Below, one piece after another: positions 10,373 to 20,350 of a stretch of DNA of 64,000 nucleotides. The stretch is taken from assembly GCA_030374765.1 (NCBI GenBank), contig JARGXX010000010.1, positions 372,001 to 436,000 on the forward strand, given 5' to 3'. The stretch's first letter is position 1, and every line of letters starts with the position of its first letter. A program made the translations under genes and the position numbers. The notes below the pieces were generated by a model, which searched no databases, was not told the origin of the DNA, and saw nothing but the letters and a program-made list of their open reading frames with translations. The DNA comes from Agarophyton chilense. Taxonomy: Eukaryota > Rhodophyta > Florideophyceae > Gracilariales > Gracilariaceae.

Positions 10373-10935
10373 TGTGAGATAGCACCGAAAGGCGTGTAAG
10401 TTTCCTAGAGGCGCGATCCGTGCGGAGTCCGTAAGCGGGGCGTGCGTGTCACACGAGGCCGGTCGGGGAACGGTGACGCGTGGAGACGAGCGCCAGCACC
10501 GGGCGGTCGTAGGGATACTAGGCGGTTGGGAACGTCAGGCGCGATCGAGGTACGCGCGAAGAGTCCGAACGGCTTGTAAACCTGTAGGTATCCCGTGCGG
10601 AGTAACGCTTCAGGTCTGCTTTAAAAACGATACTTAGACTAGGACGGTGGTGCTTGCCCTTTACTCTTTGGAGGGTGGCGGGGGGCGGAGGTGCATAAGT
10701 AGTGTGCACCTCCGAGCTGCAACCCGCATTACAGTCAGTGGTGGCGCCTGCACCCACGTGGCGGAAATATCACGGGGTGTGGGACGCCAACTACCTACAA
10801 CTACGCTACGTGTTAACCTACTGTATATGTCCGTCCGGTGTGCCATCTTCGCACACGTGTGCGACCAGGCCACTTGCACTCAGTCCTGACCACGCCCTTC
10901 TTACCTGACAACTCGCTCGGATTCACTATACTACA
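10373..10935 (-). repeat. 3' LTR of E1
   Basis: 563 bp, TG...CA ends, directly repeated at 16291-16853. It differs from E1's own 5' LTR at several positions (for example near 10804 and in the block around 10780-10790), but at those positions it agrees with the 3' LTR of E2. Confidence 0.93.
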
Positions 10936-12364
10936 GACCCCCCTCCTAGAGCGCGCGACGTCCTCGGAGCGCCAATATCCTAGGCGGTAGCTGGTTGAGC
11001 GCGCACCGAGCGGACACGGCGTTACGTTCGCGGACCGACACGAAACGCGCTAGAAGCGACCGGTCGCGTTATACGGGCCCGTTCGGAGATCGGCATTGTG
11101 CCACAGCCGCGCGGAAAGGCCTGTAATAGCGCAGCCGTCCAGGAGTAGACGTTATATCGCAGCCGTTCGGTAGTGCCCGTCAAATCGCGCCCGCCGGCGA
11201 GCGGTCGTCGGTGGTGTATTTCTCCGCCGGCGGCTCAGGCCGCTGCGTCGCCGCGCAGGGAGGAAGAAACCAAAGGGCCCACTCCTGGCTGGGGTCCAAC
11301 GGACGAGGCCTCCGTACCGACCGGGCCTCTTTCCTCTCTGAGTCGTACTGTTCGGAGGGTCGCGCATGGTACGGCGGTTAGTGCCCTCTTTCAGCCGTCC
11401 GGACGTCGTTTGTGCTCCCCGTCGCCGGTACCAGCTCCTGGAGTTGCTGTCAGGGGTGGTTTCAGAGGCCAGCGAGGAGGCCGCCGCGGTGGGCGTGGTA
11501 GCGTCAGGGACTTTGCGTCCCTTCCGGTGAGTTCCCGTATCTCGAAAGCGTCTTCTCCGTCCGGAAAGCGGGGAAAGTGAGCCAGTCCGCCTCGCGGTTG
11601 GACATGAGTAAAAGCTCCTAGCATCGCCATCATGCTTCACGGCGCGGGCCATGGTGCAGCGACACGTGCGAGATTGCGGTGCTTGCGCGCGCGTTGCCAC
11701 GCGCGTGCGCCAGGCGCGTGCCACGCGCGTGCTTTACCGACCGGTGCGTTTGCAGACTTAGAGTGCACGTGCCGTTACAGCAATGCCCGGCTAGGTCGGT
11801 ATCCGATTCGGTATACAGTAACGCGCGTAGTGCGCCTTTGCGTCTGCTAAAAAAATCACAAGTCTTTTGGCCGTGCGGAGAATCCAAATCGGGCATTTTC
11901 AGAGCCTGCGGCGGCTTCGTTTCCGAGATATCGGCCAAGACATTTTTCTGCGTTTTTGATACCATACGGGGCGGTAATTTCCGCGTCGGATTTTTTTGAT
12001 TATCCTTGCAGGTAACCGCTCGGTTTGGCGTGGGGCGCAGTGCGTATACGCTTGTTGCGGGTATGCATGCGGGCACCGCCGGCGCGGGCAGGCACCGAGT
12101 GCCGTGTTGTAATCGGTGTACGCGTTTTGCTTGGCTCCAGGCGGGCTGCGGTGCCGGAGTTACCGAGTATATCACGGTAGTGGCGTCGGGGGGTTGTTGG
12201 TCGAAGTCCATGTCCGGTCGCAGGGGGGTACGGTGCCGACGGAGTCGCACACAATCGCCCCCTTCTTCCCTTTGCCGCACGGTACTTCAGCACACGCTAG
12301 TGGTTAGCGATCGGAGGTGATTCCCAATGTTCGGCCGGAGGCCATGTCCAATTTTGGGATTCCC
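10936..12364 (-). other. Non-coding tail of E1 between pol and 3' LTR
   Basis: About 1.4 kb, GC-rich, with a polypurine tract next to the 3' LTR (CTAGGAGGGGGGTC in element direction). Open frames of 190-216 codons exist in the element's direction, but they overlap each other, are rich in Arg, Pro and Thr, and show no known motif, so I do not call genes. A hairpin-prone run of alternating GCGCG and CACGCG motifs lies near 11685-11735. Confidence 0.6.
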
Positions 12365-14470
12365 TCAGTGCTGACGGAGTCGCACGGCGTCACAACACAC
12401 GCTGGTGAGTGCCGATCGGAGGTGAACACACGCTGGTGAGTGTCGATCGGAGGTGAATCCACGCTGGTGAGTGTCGATCGGAGGTAAGTCCACGCTGGTG
12501 AGTGCCGATCGGAGGTGAGTCCACGCTGGTGAGTGCCGATCGGAGGTGAACTGCAATGTTCGGCCGGAGGCCATGTCCGATTTTGGAATGCCTCCTATCG
12601 TTCGGCTTGTATCCCCCCCCCTTCTAGATGCGACGGCCCCGCCCGGCGTACAGTTACATGCCGTTCGGGATTTGCGCTTCCAATATCGGCTAATAAAGTG
12701 TTGCGGAAGATTCTTTGGAGGTTCCCAAGAGTCTTCCGCAGCACTGCAACCGTACCAGCGTACGCGATAAACAAGACCGTGCGGAGGGTCGTCGGCCAGC
12801 CCATGGTCGAGGATTCGCTCGACAATGCCAATGCTGTCCGGTTGGGTAGAGTTAGAGTTAGCGGAATCGGGTTGTGAAAGCTCCGCTCGGTGATTATTCC
12901 CAGCAGGGGGCGAGGTAGTGTCCGTCACGGGTTCCTCTGCGAACGGACCGTCCGGATCAAAAGTTACCGTACGGGCGCGTTCTGTTGTAACCGGAACGGG
13001 TTGTATCCGAGCGGGGGAGCGAGTGACGCGGTCAATGCTGACGGTATCGTGTATCCCGTCAACATTAATCGTGACCGTGCTGTCCGTCGCGGAAATGACT
13101 TTGTAGGGCCCCGTGGTCTTTGGCAGAAGTTTCCGTGAGGTACGTTCCTGCTCCTCGAGCACGCCACCGGTCGGAGTTGTCGTAGGAAGGTCAAGGAAGA
13201 CCTCCTCGTCGGCCGCAAATGTGGGGGTTGCCCGTACGGATTTGTCGAAGTCCGCCTTGTAGCGCTGTTGCGCATTTGTGAGGCGGTTCCGAGCAGACTG
13301 GAGCGTAGCCTTGAGAAGCCTGAGTGTGTAGCGCTTCATCTGTCCCGGGGTTGGCTGCGTCGGTGTTGCTGGGTCCGTGGCGGAGCTGGGTTCGTCCAGG
13401 ACGACGTTCGGGGGTACACAGGTCAGGGCCAAATCGAAAGGCGTGGTGCCCGTGCTTCGGTGTACCTGAAGGTTGTAACCGTACGTTAGCGGCTGTACAT
13501 ACGCGTGCCAGTTAGACTGGTGATCCACAACGTAGTGCCGTAGGCGCTGGACGAGCGTCTTATTAAACCGTTCGGCTTGTCCGTTCGCCTGAGGGTGGTA
13601 CGCCGTCGTTGTGACGTGTTTCGTACCTAACGCCCTGCAAATCTCCTCGAAGAACTTCGAGACAAACTGAGGTCCGTTGTCGGTGAGCAAATAGTTAGGA
13701 ATTCCGTACGGGTAAGACCAATTCTCTAAGAACGTCCGGGCCACCACCGGGGCGGTTGTGGGCCGTAGCGGAACTTCTCTGCAGAGCTTTGTGAACCTGT
13801 CGGTGATGACGAGGATGTACTCATGTCCAGTGACTGACTTCGGAAATGGACCGACGATGTCCATTGCCACGAACTCAAGTGGCTTCGCAGCGGGAAAGAG
13901 CTTAAGCCGCTTCTGTGAGCGGTTTTGTGTGCGGCGCATTGCGGCGCACGAGCGGCAATCCCGAGCGGTTTGATAAACATCATTAGCCATCTGCGGCCAG
14001 TAGAAGTCCCTTCGGAGAGTGTTGTACATTCGAGTCCCGCCCGGGTGTCCTTCCAGGCGCGGATAATGCGAAAGATAGAGGACGCACGGAACCAGCGAGC
14101 GGGGTACCACCTTCTGTAGGGCTCCGTCCAGCGGGGAGTGACGGATGAGAACTCCGTAACGGTTGATGTCGAAGAGGGTAATCCCATTACCAACGTCCTT
14201 CCGCACGGATTTGCAGTACTCGTCCTCCGCCTGCTCTTGGATGAGCTCTTCCAAAGTGACCGGTCGGACGTTCGTCTCCTCTTCGACGATGGCCATGACC
14301 TCGGGGCAGCCGATCGGGTTCTGTCCGTCGTGCCAGTCAAGCACCGCGTCTGTCTTGACCTCACCGTCGACGGTGATGTCCGCAACGAGGTCGTCGTTCT
14401 CTTCCGCGCGGTCCGCAAGGAGTAGACATGGGACCTCCTCGTCCAGGGGAGTGGTGTCTTCTCCGTCGGT
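12365..14470 (-). CDS. E1 integrase with C-terminal chromodomain (in-frame continuation after TAG)
   Basis: This continues the gag-RT frame after a single TAG (14471-14473). In order it has the integrase zinc-binding HHCC region (LSHYPRLEGHPGG ... CRSCAAM), the DDE core (FVAMDIVGPF, LLTDNGPQFVSKF, NGQAERFNKTL), a GPY-like segment (TTGPYKVISA), and a chromodomain near the C-terminus (VERILDHG, LVYRVRWYG, DSWEPPKNLP). The chromodomain places it among chromoviruses, where it directs integration to marked chromatin. The last 60 residues come from a 31-bp tandem repeat and look non-functional. It differs from the E2 copy at two or more residues (NWSYP for NWAYP, HYVVD for HYVAD). Confidence 0.9.
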   Translation of the reverse strand, partial: TDGEDTTPLDEEVPCLLLADRAEENDDLVADITVDGEVKTDAVLDWHDGQNPIGCPEVMAIVEEETNVRPVTLEELIQEQAEDEYCKSVRKDVGNGITLFDINRYGVLIRHSPLDGALQKVVPRSLVPCVLYLSHYPRLEGHPGGTRMYNTLRRDFYWPQMANDVYQTARDCRSCAAMRRTQNRSQKRLKLFPAAKPLEFVAMDIVGPFPKSVTGHEYILVITDRFTKLCREVPLRPTTAPVVARTFLENWSYPYGIPNYLLTDNGPQFVSKFFEEICRALGTKHVTTTAYHPQANGQAERFNKTLVQRLRHYVVDHQSNWHAYVQPLTYGYNLQVHRSTGTTPFDLALTCVPPNVVLDEPSSATDPATPTQPTPGQMKRYTLRLLKATLQSARNRLTNAQQRYKADFDKSVRATPTFAADEEVFLDLPTTTPTGGVLEEQERTSRKLLPKTTGPYKVISATDSTVTINVDGIHDTVSIDRVTRSPARIQPVPVTTERARTVTFDPDGPFAEEPVTDTTSPPAGNNHRAELSQPDSANSNSTQPDSIGIVERILDHGLADDPPHGLVYRVRWYGCSAAEDSWEPPKNLPQHFISRYWKRKSRTACNCTPGGAVASRRGGDTSRTIGGIPKSDMASGRTLQFTSDRHSPAWTHLRSALTSVDLPPIDTHQRGFTSDRHSPACVHLRSALTSVCCDAVRLRQH
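12396..12551 (-). repeat. 31-bp tandem repeat at the 3' end of E1 pol
   Basis: Five copies of a unit containing CCGATCGGCACTCACCAGC, flanked about 220 bp apart by a direct repeat containing TTCGGCCGGAGGCCATGTCC. It is read through by the pol frame. The same array is present in E2. Confidence 0.85.
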
Positions 14471-16216
14471 CTAGATTTGCGACAGCGCGTTAGCGGCCTG
14501 GTGTTTTATGCCCGGCTGGTGGACCATATCGAAGTCATACTCCATGAGACGGAGCCGCCAACGAGCCAGCCGTCCGGAAGCGTCCGCCAGGTTGAGTATC
14601 CACCTCAATGCGTGGTGGTTCGTACGGAGGGTGAAGCGGGCACCCTCGAGATACGGCCGGAGGTGCAGTATTGCCCACACGACAGCGAGGCATTCCCGTT
14701 CGGTTGTGGAATATGACCGCTCAGCCTTATTCAGCGAGCGGCTCCAGTCTCCGATTGGGAGTAAATCACCGTCCGGTTGCTTCTGTAATAAGACGCAACC
14801 GACTTGAATATCGCAAGCGTCGGTATCCAGGACGTATGGCATATCTTGACGTGAAATAGCCAGAATGGGGGGACGTATTAACCGTTGGCGAAGTTTCTCG
14901 AAGGCCTCGTGCTCCGTATCGGTCAGGGTCTCGAAGTTGAACGGTTTGTTCTTTTCGAGCTTGCTGTTCAACGGGGCCACAATTCGGGCAAAGATTTTAA
15001 CAAAACGTCGGAAGACGTTGCACAGTCCCAAGAACGAACGGAGTTCGGTTTGGTTAGTGGGGGATTTAGCCGCTCGGATAGCATCTCGGGTCCTTGTGGA
15101 GACCTGCAGCTTGCCCGGGCGGATAACGTGACCCAAATAGTTGACAGTACCGCTGAAGAATTGACACTTATCCAAACGGATAGTGATACCGGCCGATCGG
15201 AGTGATGAAAGAATGGTCCGAACATGGTCGAAATGCTCTGAAACCGTGTGGGAGTAGATTATAACGTCATCCAGATAGACCAACGCGTATTGCCACTTGA
15301 CGCGGGACAGTATGATGTCCAAGGCCCGTTGAAATGTGACGGGGGCGTTCTTCAAACCGGAGGAGCGTCGTTTCTGTCTACGACGACGGCTCTTCCGCGC
15401 GCGACGGTGGCGATCCGAATCGGAGTTGGAATCAGCCCTACCGCCCTTCTTGCGGCGGCCTCTTCCCACGTCATCAGAGGAAGAGTCGTCTGAATCTCCG
15501 TTCGGATCATCTCGGCGTGAATTAACCGGACGGGCTGGGACCATGGGGGCACTCTGCTGTCGCCCTTCATGTGGTTCCAGGATCCATTCGGGTTCGTGGT
15601 CTGGGGCTACGTCCGGGCAGCCCATTGAAAACTTTTGGAGGGGTGGCAACGTCGCCGTTGCCGTGTAAACTGCCGGTCGGTCTTCTTTATTTCGTTTTCC
15701 AAACCCGATCGGTATCAACTGCTGCAGCCCCTCTTCGACCGTCTCGCGCACCATCGGGGAGATGATTTCGGAGAGCAACTCCGGTAGGCGCTCGTGCAGA
15801 TAACGCTCAACCCGAACCGGAACACGCGACTCGATCTCGGTCTTGACCTTATAGTGCCAATACGGTTCAAGTTCCTTCCACAGTTCTGCAAGCGTCCGCG
15901 GAGGGCTATTCGGAGGGTCCTGTCCGATCGCAGCGGGGGACTGCTGGGCAGCCCCTGCAGCGGCCGAACTCACTGGGGGGGCTTCGTACAGTACGGATGA
16001 GGAAGCGGAGGGCCCAGGGGGCCTCGAGGTTTTTCGGACGAGAACCTCGGGGTTCCAAAGGGGGAATTCCAGGGTAGGTGCAGTGCTGCGGGTGCCGCGG
16101 CGGCCAACCGAAGCGGTGCCCGAAGCGGTCTGCAGGGGTGGCTCGCCGGACGGAACCAATTCTTTTTCGACATCAACCCGTGCGGTCGAATCCACGTTTG
16201 CGTCACGGGACTGCAT
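14471..16216 (-). CDS. E1 Gag fused to truncated RT/RNase H
   Basis: 581 codons. Residues 1-285 are Gag: a Pro/Ser-rich start, a helical part (KVKTEIESRVPVRVERYL ... MVRETVEEGLQQL) and a basic tail (RRARKSRRRRQKRR). At residue about 286 the frame passes directly into the middle of reverse transcriptase (GLKNAPVTFQRAL, then YLDDVIIYS), followed by the connection and RNase H (YVLDTDACDIQVGCVLLQ; HHALRWILN). The zinc knuckle, protease and N-terminal RT (fingers and first catalytic aspartate) are absent. The frame is open, so the deletion removed a multiple of three bases or was selected to stay in frame. The frame ends with TAG right after the RNase H end (ANALSQI). Confidence 0.9.
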   Translation of the reverse strand: MQSRDANVDSTARVDVEKELVPSGEPPLQTASGTASVGRRGTRSTAPTLEFPLWNPEVLVRKTSRPPGPSASSSVLYEAPPVSSAAAGAAQQSPAAIGQDPPNSPPRTLAELWKELEPYWHYKVKTEIESRVPVRVERYLHERLPELLSEIISPMVRETVEEGLQQLIPIGFGKRNKEDRPAVYTATATLPPLQKFSMGCPDVAPDHEPEWILEPHEGRQQSAPMVPARPVNSRRDDPNGDSDDSSSDDVGRGRRKKGGRADSNSDSDRHRRARKSRRRRQKRRSSGLKNAPVTFQRALDIILSRVKWQYALVYLDDVIIYSHTVSEHFDHVRTILSSLRSAGITIRLDKCQFFSGTVNYLGHVIRPGKLQVSTRTRDAIRAAKSPTNQTELRSFLGLCNVFRRFVKIFARIVAPLNSKLEKNKPFNFETLTDTEHEAFEKLRQRLIRPPILAISRQDMPYVLDTDACDIQVGCVLLQKQPDGDLLPIGDWSRSLNKAERSYSTTERECLAVVWAILHLRPYLEGARFTLRTNHHALRWILNLADASGRLARWRLRLMEYDFDMVHQPGIKHQAANALSQI

Positions 16217-16270
16217 CGCGTGACTCCTTTTCCAGATCTGATCTAACCTGTTCGGTAAACACGAATCCCA

Positions 16271-16289
16271 CTTCTAAGTCGGGAGACCA
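16271..16289 (-). promoter_or_regulatory. Primer-binding site of E1
   Basis: Reading on the minus strand, one base after the LTR end comes TGGTCTCCCGACTTAGAAG. The TGG pairs with a tRNA CCA end. E2 has the same sequence and the full-length gypsy at 46.5 kb has TGGTCTCCCGACTCAGAAG, so these families use the same tRNA primer. Confidence 0.8.
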
Positions 16290-16290
16290 A

Positions 16291-16853
16291 TGTGAGATAG
16301 CGCCGAAAGGCGTGTAAGTTTCCTAGAGGCGCGATCCGTGCGGAGTCCGTAAGCGGGGCGTGCGTGTCACACGAGGCCGGTCGGGGAACGGTGACGCGTG
16401 GAGACGAGCGCCAGCACCTGGCGGTCGTAGGGATACTAGGCGGTTGGGAACGTCAGGCGCGATCGAGGTACGCGCGAAGAGTCCGAACGGCTTGTAAACC
16501 TGTAGGTATCCCGTGCGGAGTAACGCTTCAGGTCTGCTTTAGAAACGATACTTAGACTAGGACGGTGGTGCTTGCCCTTTACTCTTTGGAGGGTGGCGGG
16601 TGGCGGAGGTGCATAAGTAGTGTGCACCTCCGAGCTGCAACCCGCATTACAGTCCGTGGTGGCGCCTGCACCCACGTGGCGGAAATATCACGGGGTGGGG
16701 TGCGCCAACTACCTACAACTATGCTACGTGTTAACCTACTGTACGTGTCCGTCCGGTGTGCCATCTTCGCACACGTGTGCGACCAGGCCACTTGCACTCA
16801 GTCCTGACCACGCCCTTCTTACCTGACAACCCGCTCGGATTCACTATACTACA
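16291..16853 (-). repeat. 5' LTR of E1
   Basis: 563 bp, direct repeat of 10373-10935. It shares 5'-LTR-specific variants with the 5' LTR of E2 (for example near 16722 and the block at about 16695-16705), not with its own 3' LTR. Confidence 0.93.
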
Positions 16854-17371
16854 GATATGGTCAATAGAGGGTCACTGGATGGTTTTAGTGGCAGTAATGA
16901 TCTGATACACTGTCTGGACCAATCTTCACACCATCTTTGTGGGAACGTTTTGCTTGCGATACACTTTGGTCCATCTCACTAACATGTCAGCACATACTTT
17001 CGTTCACGCGCAATATGTTCGATATGATAATGAAAGTGCTAGAGAAACATGGCCTACTATTGTAACTTTGCTGCAACATGTCGTCCTAAGGTAGGAATCA
17101 GTGCATACGGCGCAAAAACAAACAACAGGTATGGATGCTCTGTAAAGGCGTGCACTGGATGCTGGTCCAGAAACGGGTAGTCAAGCTTCTCAAATGCTTG
17201 AAAGATAGCAAACGCTTCCTGTTCATAAATGCTCCAGTTGCACTGCGCTCCTTCGAATAAAACCTCCAGAAAAGCAAGTGATTCATAATCCTGTTCCTCC
17301 ACAGGTTTTTTGAAACCTTCACGATTGATTTGCGTTACCAGCGCATACCAATGGTTGTGTGAAGCATCAGT
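16854..17371 (-). pseudogene. Decayed Ty3/gypsy RNase H fragment in the flipped spacer
   Basis: On the minus strand, after a TAA at about 17372, the reading continues TDASHNHWYALVTQ, then YESLAFLEVLFEGAQ and RHVAAKLQ, the typical RNase H of Ty3/gypsy elements. The tail then decays (ADMLVRWTKVYRKQNVPTK is still readable). The integrase of the same old element resumes beyond E2 at 24454. The 5 bp at 16854-16858 (GATAT) is, on the other strand, ATATC, matching ATATT after E2 at four of five positions. Confidence 0.75.
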
Positions 17372-17966
17372 TTAAACGCACAGCACCTTTCCTCGTCGGG
17401 GGTAGGATAAGAAGACGGCATTATGCAGGCTGTCCTGCAGATCTCTGAATGCCTCCTTGTGTTCCCGGCCCAAGGACAGGATGCTATACGGTAGGGCAAT
17501 GTAAGCTTTCCTCTCCTTCATTTGGAGGATGTCAGCTTCCTGAACGAATCTTGAAAGAAAGTCAAGTATTAGAATAGGATCTTCACCATTGAATTCCTGC
17601 GAACGCAGGGTAAGACCCAATTTTTTGATACAGTCCTTGACTTTTCCGGTGCCCCAGGGTGTGAGACTCGACGAAGAATCGTCCAGCTGATAATAGTGGT
17701 ACGAAAGTAGCTTCCGGTATACTGAGTTCGTCGGCTTCAGGTCCTTCATTCCAAGGTGACGGCGACCCTTTTTGCGGTAGCGAATAACTCCTTGAATAGT
17801 GTGGGTAGACCTCGAACGTGTCATCCGAGAATTTTGATGGTGATTACCTTTTTCTGAAGAGTCAAAAGATGATTCCGCAGAGTGGCCGTTACAATCTGAA
17901 CTAGATGAGCCCGACCTGTAATGTACCTCCTTTTTGGAATGATGACGACTTCATTTCTTCTCGAAT
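17372..17966 (-). pseudogene. Decayed Ty3/gypsy gag, 3' part, in the flipped spacer
   Basis: Read from 17966 down on the minus strand, this continues the gag cut at 10372. It starts with the GATTC duplication and has a Ser-rich stretch (SGSSSSDCNGHS). It then contains LKPTNSVYRKLLSYHYYQL and GEDPILILDFLSRFVQEA, matching the gag of the full-length gypsy (LKEPKPTN, KKLLSYRYYRL and GEDLILVLDFLARFVAEA). After AYIALPY the sequence changes to an RT-end type segment (EAFRDLQDSLHNAVFLSYP), which leads into the RNase H. The join of gag to RT end is therefore a deletion or a recombination between two old elements. Confidence 0.82.
17962..17966. repeat. Displaced target-site duplication of E1 (GAATC, inverted)
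   Basis: GAATC next to E2's left end is the reverse complement of GATTC at E1's left end. With the spacer in its original orientation it would lie at E1's right end as GATTC. Confidence 0.75.
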
Positions 17967-18530
17967 CTGTAGTATAGTGAATCCGAGCGGGTTGTCAGGT
18001 AAGAAGGGCGTGGTCAGGACTGAGTGCAAGTGGCCTGGTCGCACACGTGTGCGAAGATGGCACACCGGACGGACATGTACAGTAGGTTAACACGTAGCAT
18101 AGTTGTAGGTAGTTGGCGCACCCCACCCCGTGATATTTCCGCCACGTGGGTGCAGGCGCCACCACGGACTGTAATGCGGGTTGCAGCTCGGAGGGGCACA
18201 CTACTTATGCACCTCCGCCCCCCGCCACCCTCCAAAGAGTAAAGGGCAAGCACCACCGTCCTAGTCTAAGTATCGTTTCTAAAGCAGACCTGAAGCGTTA
18301 CTCCGCACGGGATACCTACAGGTTTACAAGCCGTTCGGACTCTTCGCGCGTACCTCGATCGCGCCTGACGTTCCCAACCGCCTAGTATCCCTACGACCGC
18401 CAGGTGCTGGCGCTCGTCTCCACGCGTCACCGTTCCCCGACCGGCCTCGTGTGACACGCACGCCCCGCTTACGGACTCCGCACGGATCGCGCCTCTAGGA
18501 AACTTACACGCCTTTCGGCGCTATCTCACA
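17967..18530 (+). repeat. 5' LTR of E2
   Basis: 564 bp from TGTAGTATAG to CTCACA. Contains the 5'-type variants (A at about 18099; the CACCCCACC block at about 18119). Confidence 0.93.
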
Positions 18531-18531
18531 T

Positions 18532-18550
18532 TGGTCTCCCGACTTAGAAG
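18532..18550 (+). promoter_or_regulatory. Primer-binding site of E2
   Basis: TGGTCTCCCGACTTAGAAG, one base after the 5' LTR, identical to that of E1. Confidence 0.8.
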
Positions 18551-18604
18551 TGGGATTCGTGTTTACCGAACAGGTTAGATCAGATCTGGAAAAGGAGTCA
18601 CGCG

Positions 18605-20350
18605 ATGCAGTCCCGTGACGCAAACGTGGATTCGACCGCACGGGTTGATGTCGAAAAAGAATTGGTTCCGTCCGGCGAGCCACCCCTGCAGACCGCTTCG
18701 GGCACCGCTTCGGTTGGCCGCCGCGGCACCCGCAGCACTGCACCTACCCTGGAATTCCCTCTTTGGAACCCCGAGGTTCTCGTCCGAAAAACCTCGAGGC
18801 CCCCTGGGCCCTCCGCTTCCTCATCCGTACTGTACGAAGCCCCCCCAGTGAGTTCGGCCGCTGCAGGGGCTGCCCAGCAGTCCCCCGCTGCGATCGGACA
18901 GGACCCTCCGAATAGCCCTCCGCGGACGCTTGCAGAACTGTGGAAGGAACTTGAACCGTATTGGCACTATAAGGTCAAGACCGAGATCGAGTCGCGTGTT
19001 CCGGTTCGGGTTGAGCGTTATCTGCACGAGCGCCTACCGGAGTTGCTCTCCGAAATCATCTCCCCGATGGTGCGCGAGACGGTCGAAGAGGGGCTGCAGC
19101 AGTTGATACCGATCGGGTTTGGAAAACGAAATAAAGAAGACCGACCGGCAGTTTACACGGCAACGGCGACGTTGCCACCCCTCCAAAAGTTTTCAATGGG
19201 CTGCCCGGACGTAGCCCCAGACCACGAACCCGAATGGATCCTGGAACCACATGAAGGGCGACAGCAGAGTGCCCCCATGGTCCCAGCCCGTCCGGTTAAT
19301 TCACGCCGAGATGATCCGAACGGAGATTCAGACGACTCTTCCTCTGATGACGTGGGAAGAGGCCGCCGCAAGAAGGGCGGTAGGGCTGATTCCAACTCCG
19401 ATTCGGATCGCCACCGTCGCGCGCGGAAGAGCCGTCGTCGTAGACAGAAACGACGCTCCTCCGGTTTGAAGAACGCCCCCGTCACATTTCAACGGGCCTT
19501 GGACATCATACTGTCCCGCGTCAAGTGGCAATACGCGTTGGTCTATCTGGATGACGTTATAATCTACTCCCACACGGTTTCAGAGCATTTCGACCATGTT
19601 CGGACCATTCTTTCATCACTCCGATCGGCCGGTATCACTATCCGTTTGGATAAGTGTCAATTCTTCAGCGGTACTGTCAACTATTTGGGTCACGTTATCC
19701 GCCCGGGCAAGCTGCAGGTCTCCACAAGGACCCGAGATGCTATCCGAGCGGCTAAATCCCCCACTAACCAAACCGAACTCCGTTCGTTCTTGGGACTGTG
19801 CAACGTCTTCCGACGTTTTGTTAAAATCTTTGCCCGAATTGTGGCCCCGTTGAACAGCAAGCTCGAAAAGAACAAACCGTTCAACTTCGAGACCCTGACC
19901 GATACGGAGCACGAGGCCTTCGAGAAACTTCGCCAACGGTTAATACGTCCCCCCATTCTGGCTATTTCACGTCAAGATATGCCATACGTCCTGGATACCG
20001 ACGCTTGCGATATTCAAGTCGGTTGCGTCTTATTACAGAAGCAACCGGACGGTGATTTACTCCCAATCGGAGACTGGAGCCGCTCGCTGAATAAGGCTGA
20101 GCGGTCATATTCCACAACCGAACGGGAATGCCTCGCTGTCGTGTGGGCAATACTGCACCTCCGGCCGTATCTCGAGGGTGCCCGCTTCACCCTCCGTACG
20201 AACCACCACGCATTGAGGTGGATACTCAACCTGGCGGACGCTTCCGGACGGCTGGCTCGTTGGCGGCTCCGTCTCATGGAGTATGACTTCGATATGGTCC
20301 ACCAGCCGGGCATAAAACACCAGGCCGCTAACGCGCTGTCGCAAATCTAG
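18605..20350 (+). CDS. E2 Gag fused to truncated RT/RNase H
   Basis: 581 codons, same product as the E1 copy, starting MQSRDANVDSTARV 54 bp after the primer-binding site. The Gag part has no zinc knuckle left. The junction with RT is at about 19462 (residue about 286). The YLDD box is at residue about 314. RNase H follows with DTDACD and the TTERECLAVVWA helix. The first RT aspartate and the whole protease are missing, so the encoded RT should be inactive. The frame closes with TAG at 20348-20350 and resumes in the same frame as integrase. Confidence 0.9.
   Translation: MQSRDANVDSTARVDVEKELVPSGEPPLQTASGTASVGRRGTRSTAPTLEFPLWNPEVLVRKTSRPPGPSASSSVLYEAPPVSSAAAGAAQQSPAAIGQDPPNSPPRTLAELWKELEPYWHYKVKTEIESRVPVRVERYLHERLPELLSEIISPMVRETVEEGLQQLIPIGFGKRNKEDRPAVYTATATLPPLQKFSMGCPDVAPDHEPEWILEPHEGRQQSAPMVPARPVNSRRDDPNGDSDDSSSDDVGRGRRKKGGRADSNSDSDRHRRARKSRRRRQKRRSSGLKNAPVTFQRALDIILSRVKWQYALVYLDDVIIYSHTVSEHFDHVRTILSSLRSAGITIRLDKCQFFSGTVNYLGHVIRPGKLQVSTRTRDAIRAAKSPTNQTELRSFLGLCNVFRRFVKIFARIVAPLNSKLEKNKPFNFETLTDTEHEAFEKLRQRLIRPPILAISRQDMPYVLDTDACDIQVGCVLLQKQPDGDLLPIGDWSRSLNKAERSYSTTERECLAVVWAILHLRPYLEGARFTLRTNHHALRWILNLADASGRLARWRLRLMEYDFDMVHQPGIKHQAANALSQI

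Larger units (their letters stand above)
10373..16853 (-). mobile_element. LTR retrotransposon E1 (Ty3/gypsy chromovirus, internally deleted)
   Basis: A complete 6,481-bp element on the minus strand: 5' LTR 16853-16291, primer-binding site, one reading frame (gag fused to a partial RT/RNase H, one TAG, then integrase and chromodomain), a 1.4-kb non-coding tail, a polypurine tract and the 3' LTR 10935-10373. Protease and the N-terminal half of RT are missing, so it must depend on another element for reverse transcription. The integrase motifs are complete. It is almost identical to E2 in the opposite orientation and both share the same deletion. LTRs begin TGTAGTATAG and end CTCACA when read in the element's direction. 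Confidence 0.93.

Noticed and set aside
16854-17966. The spacer as a gene or replication origin between inverted repeats
   Set aside because: It is fully explained as decayed gag and RNase H of an older gypsy element in inverted orientation.
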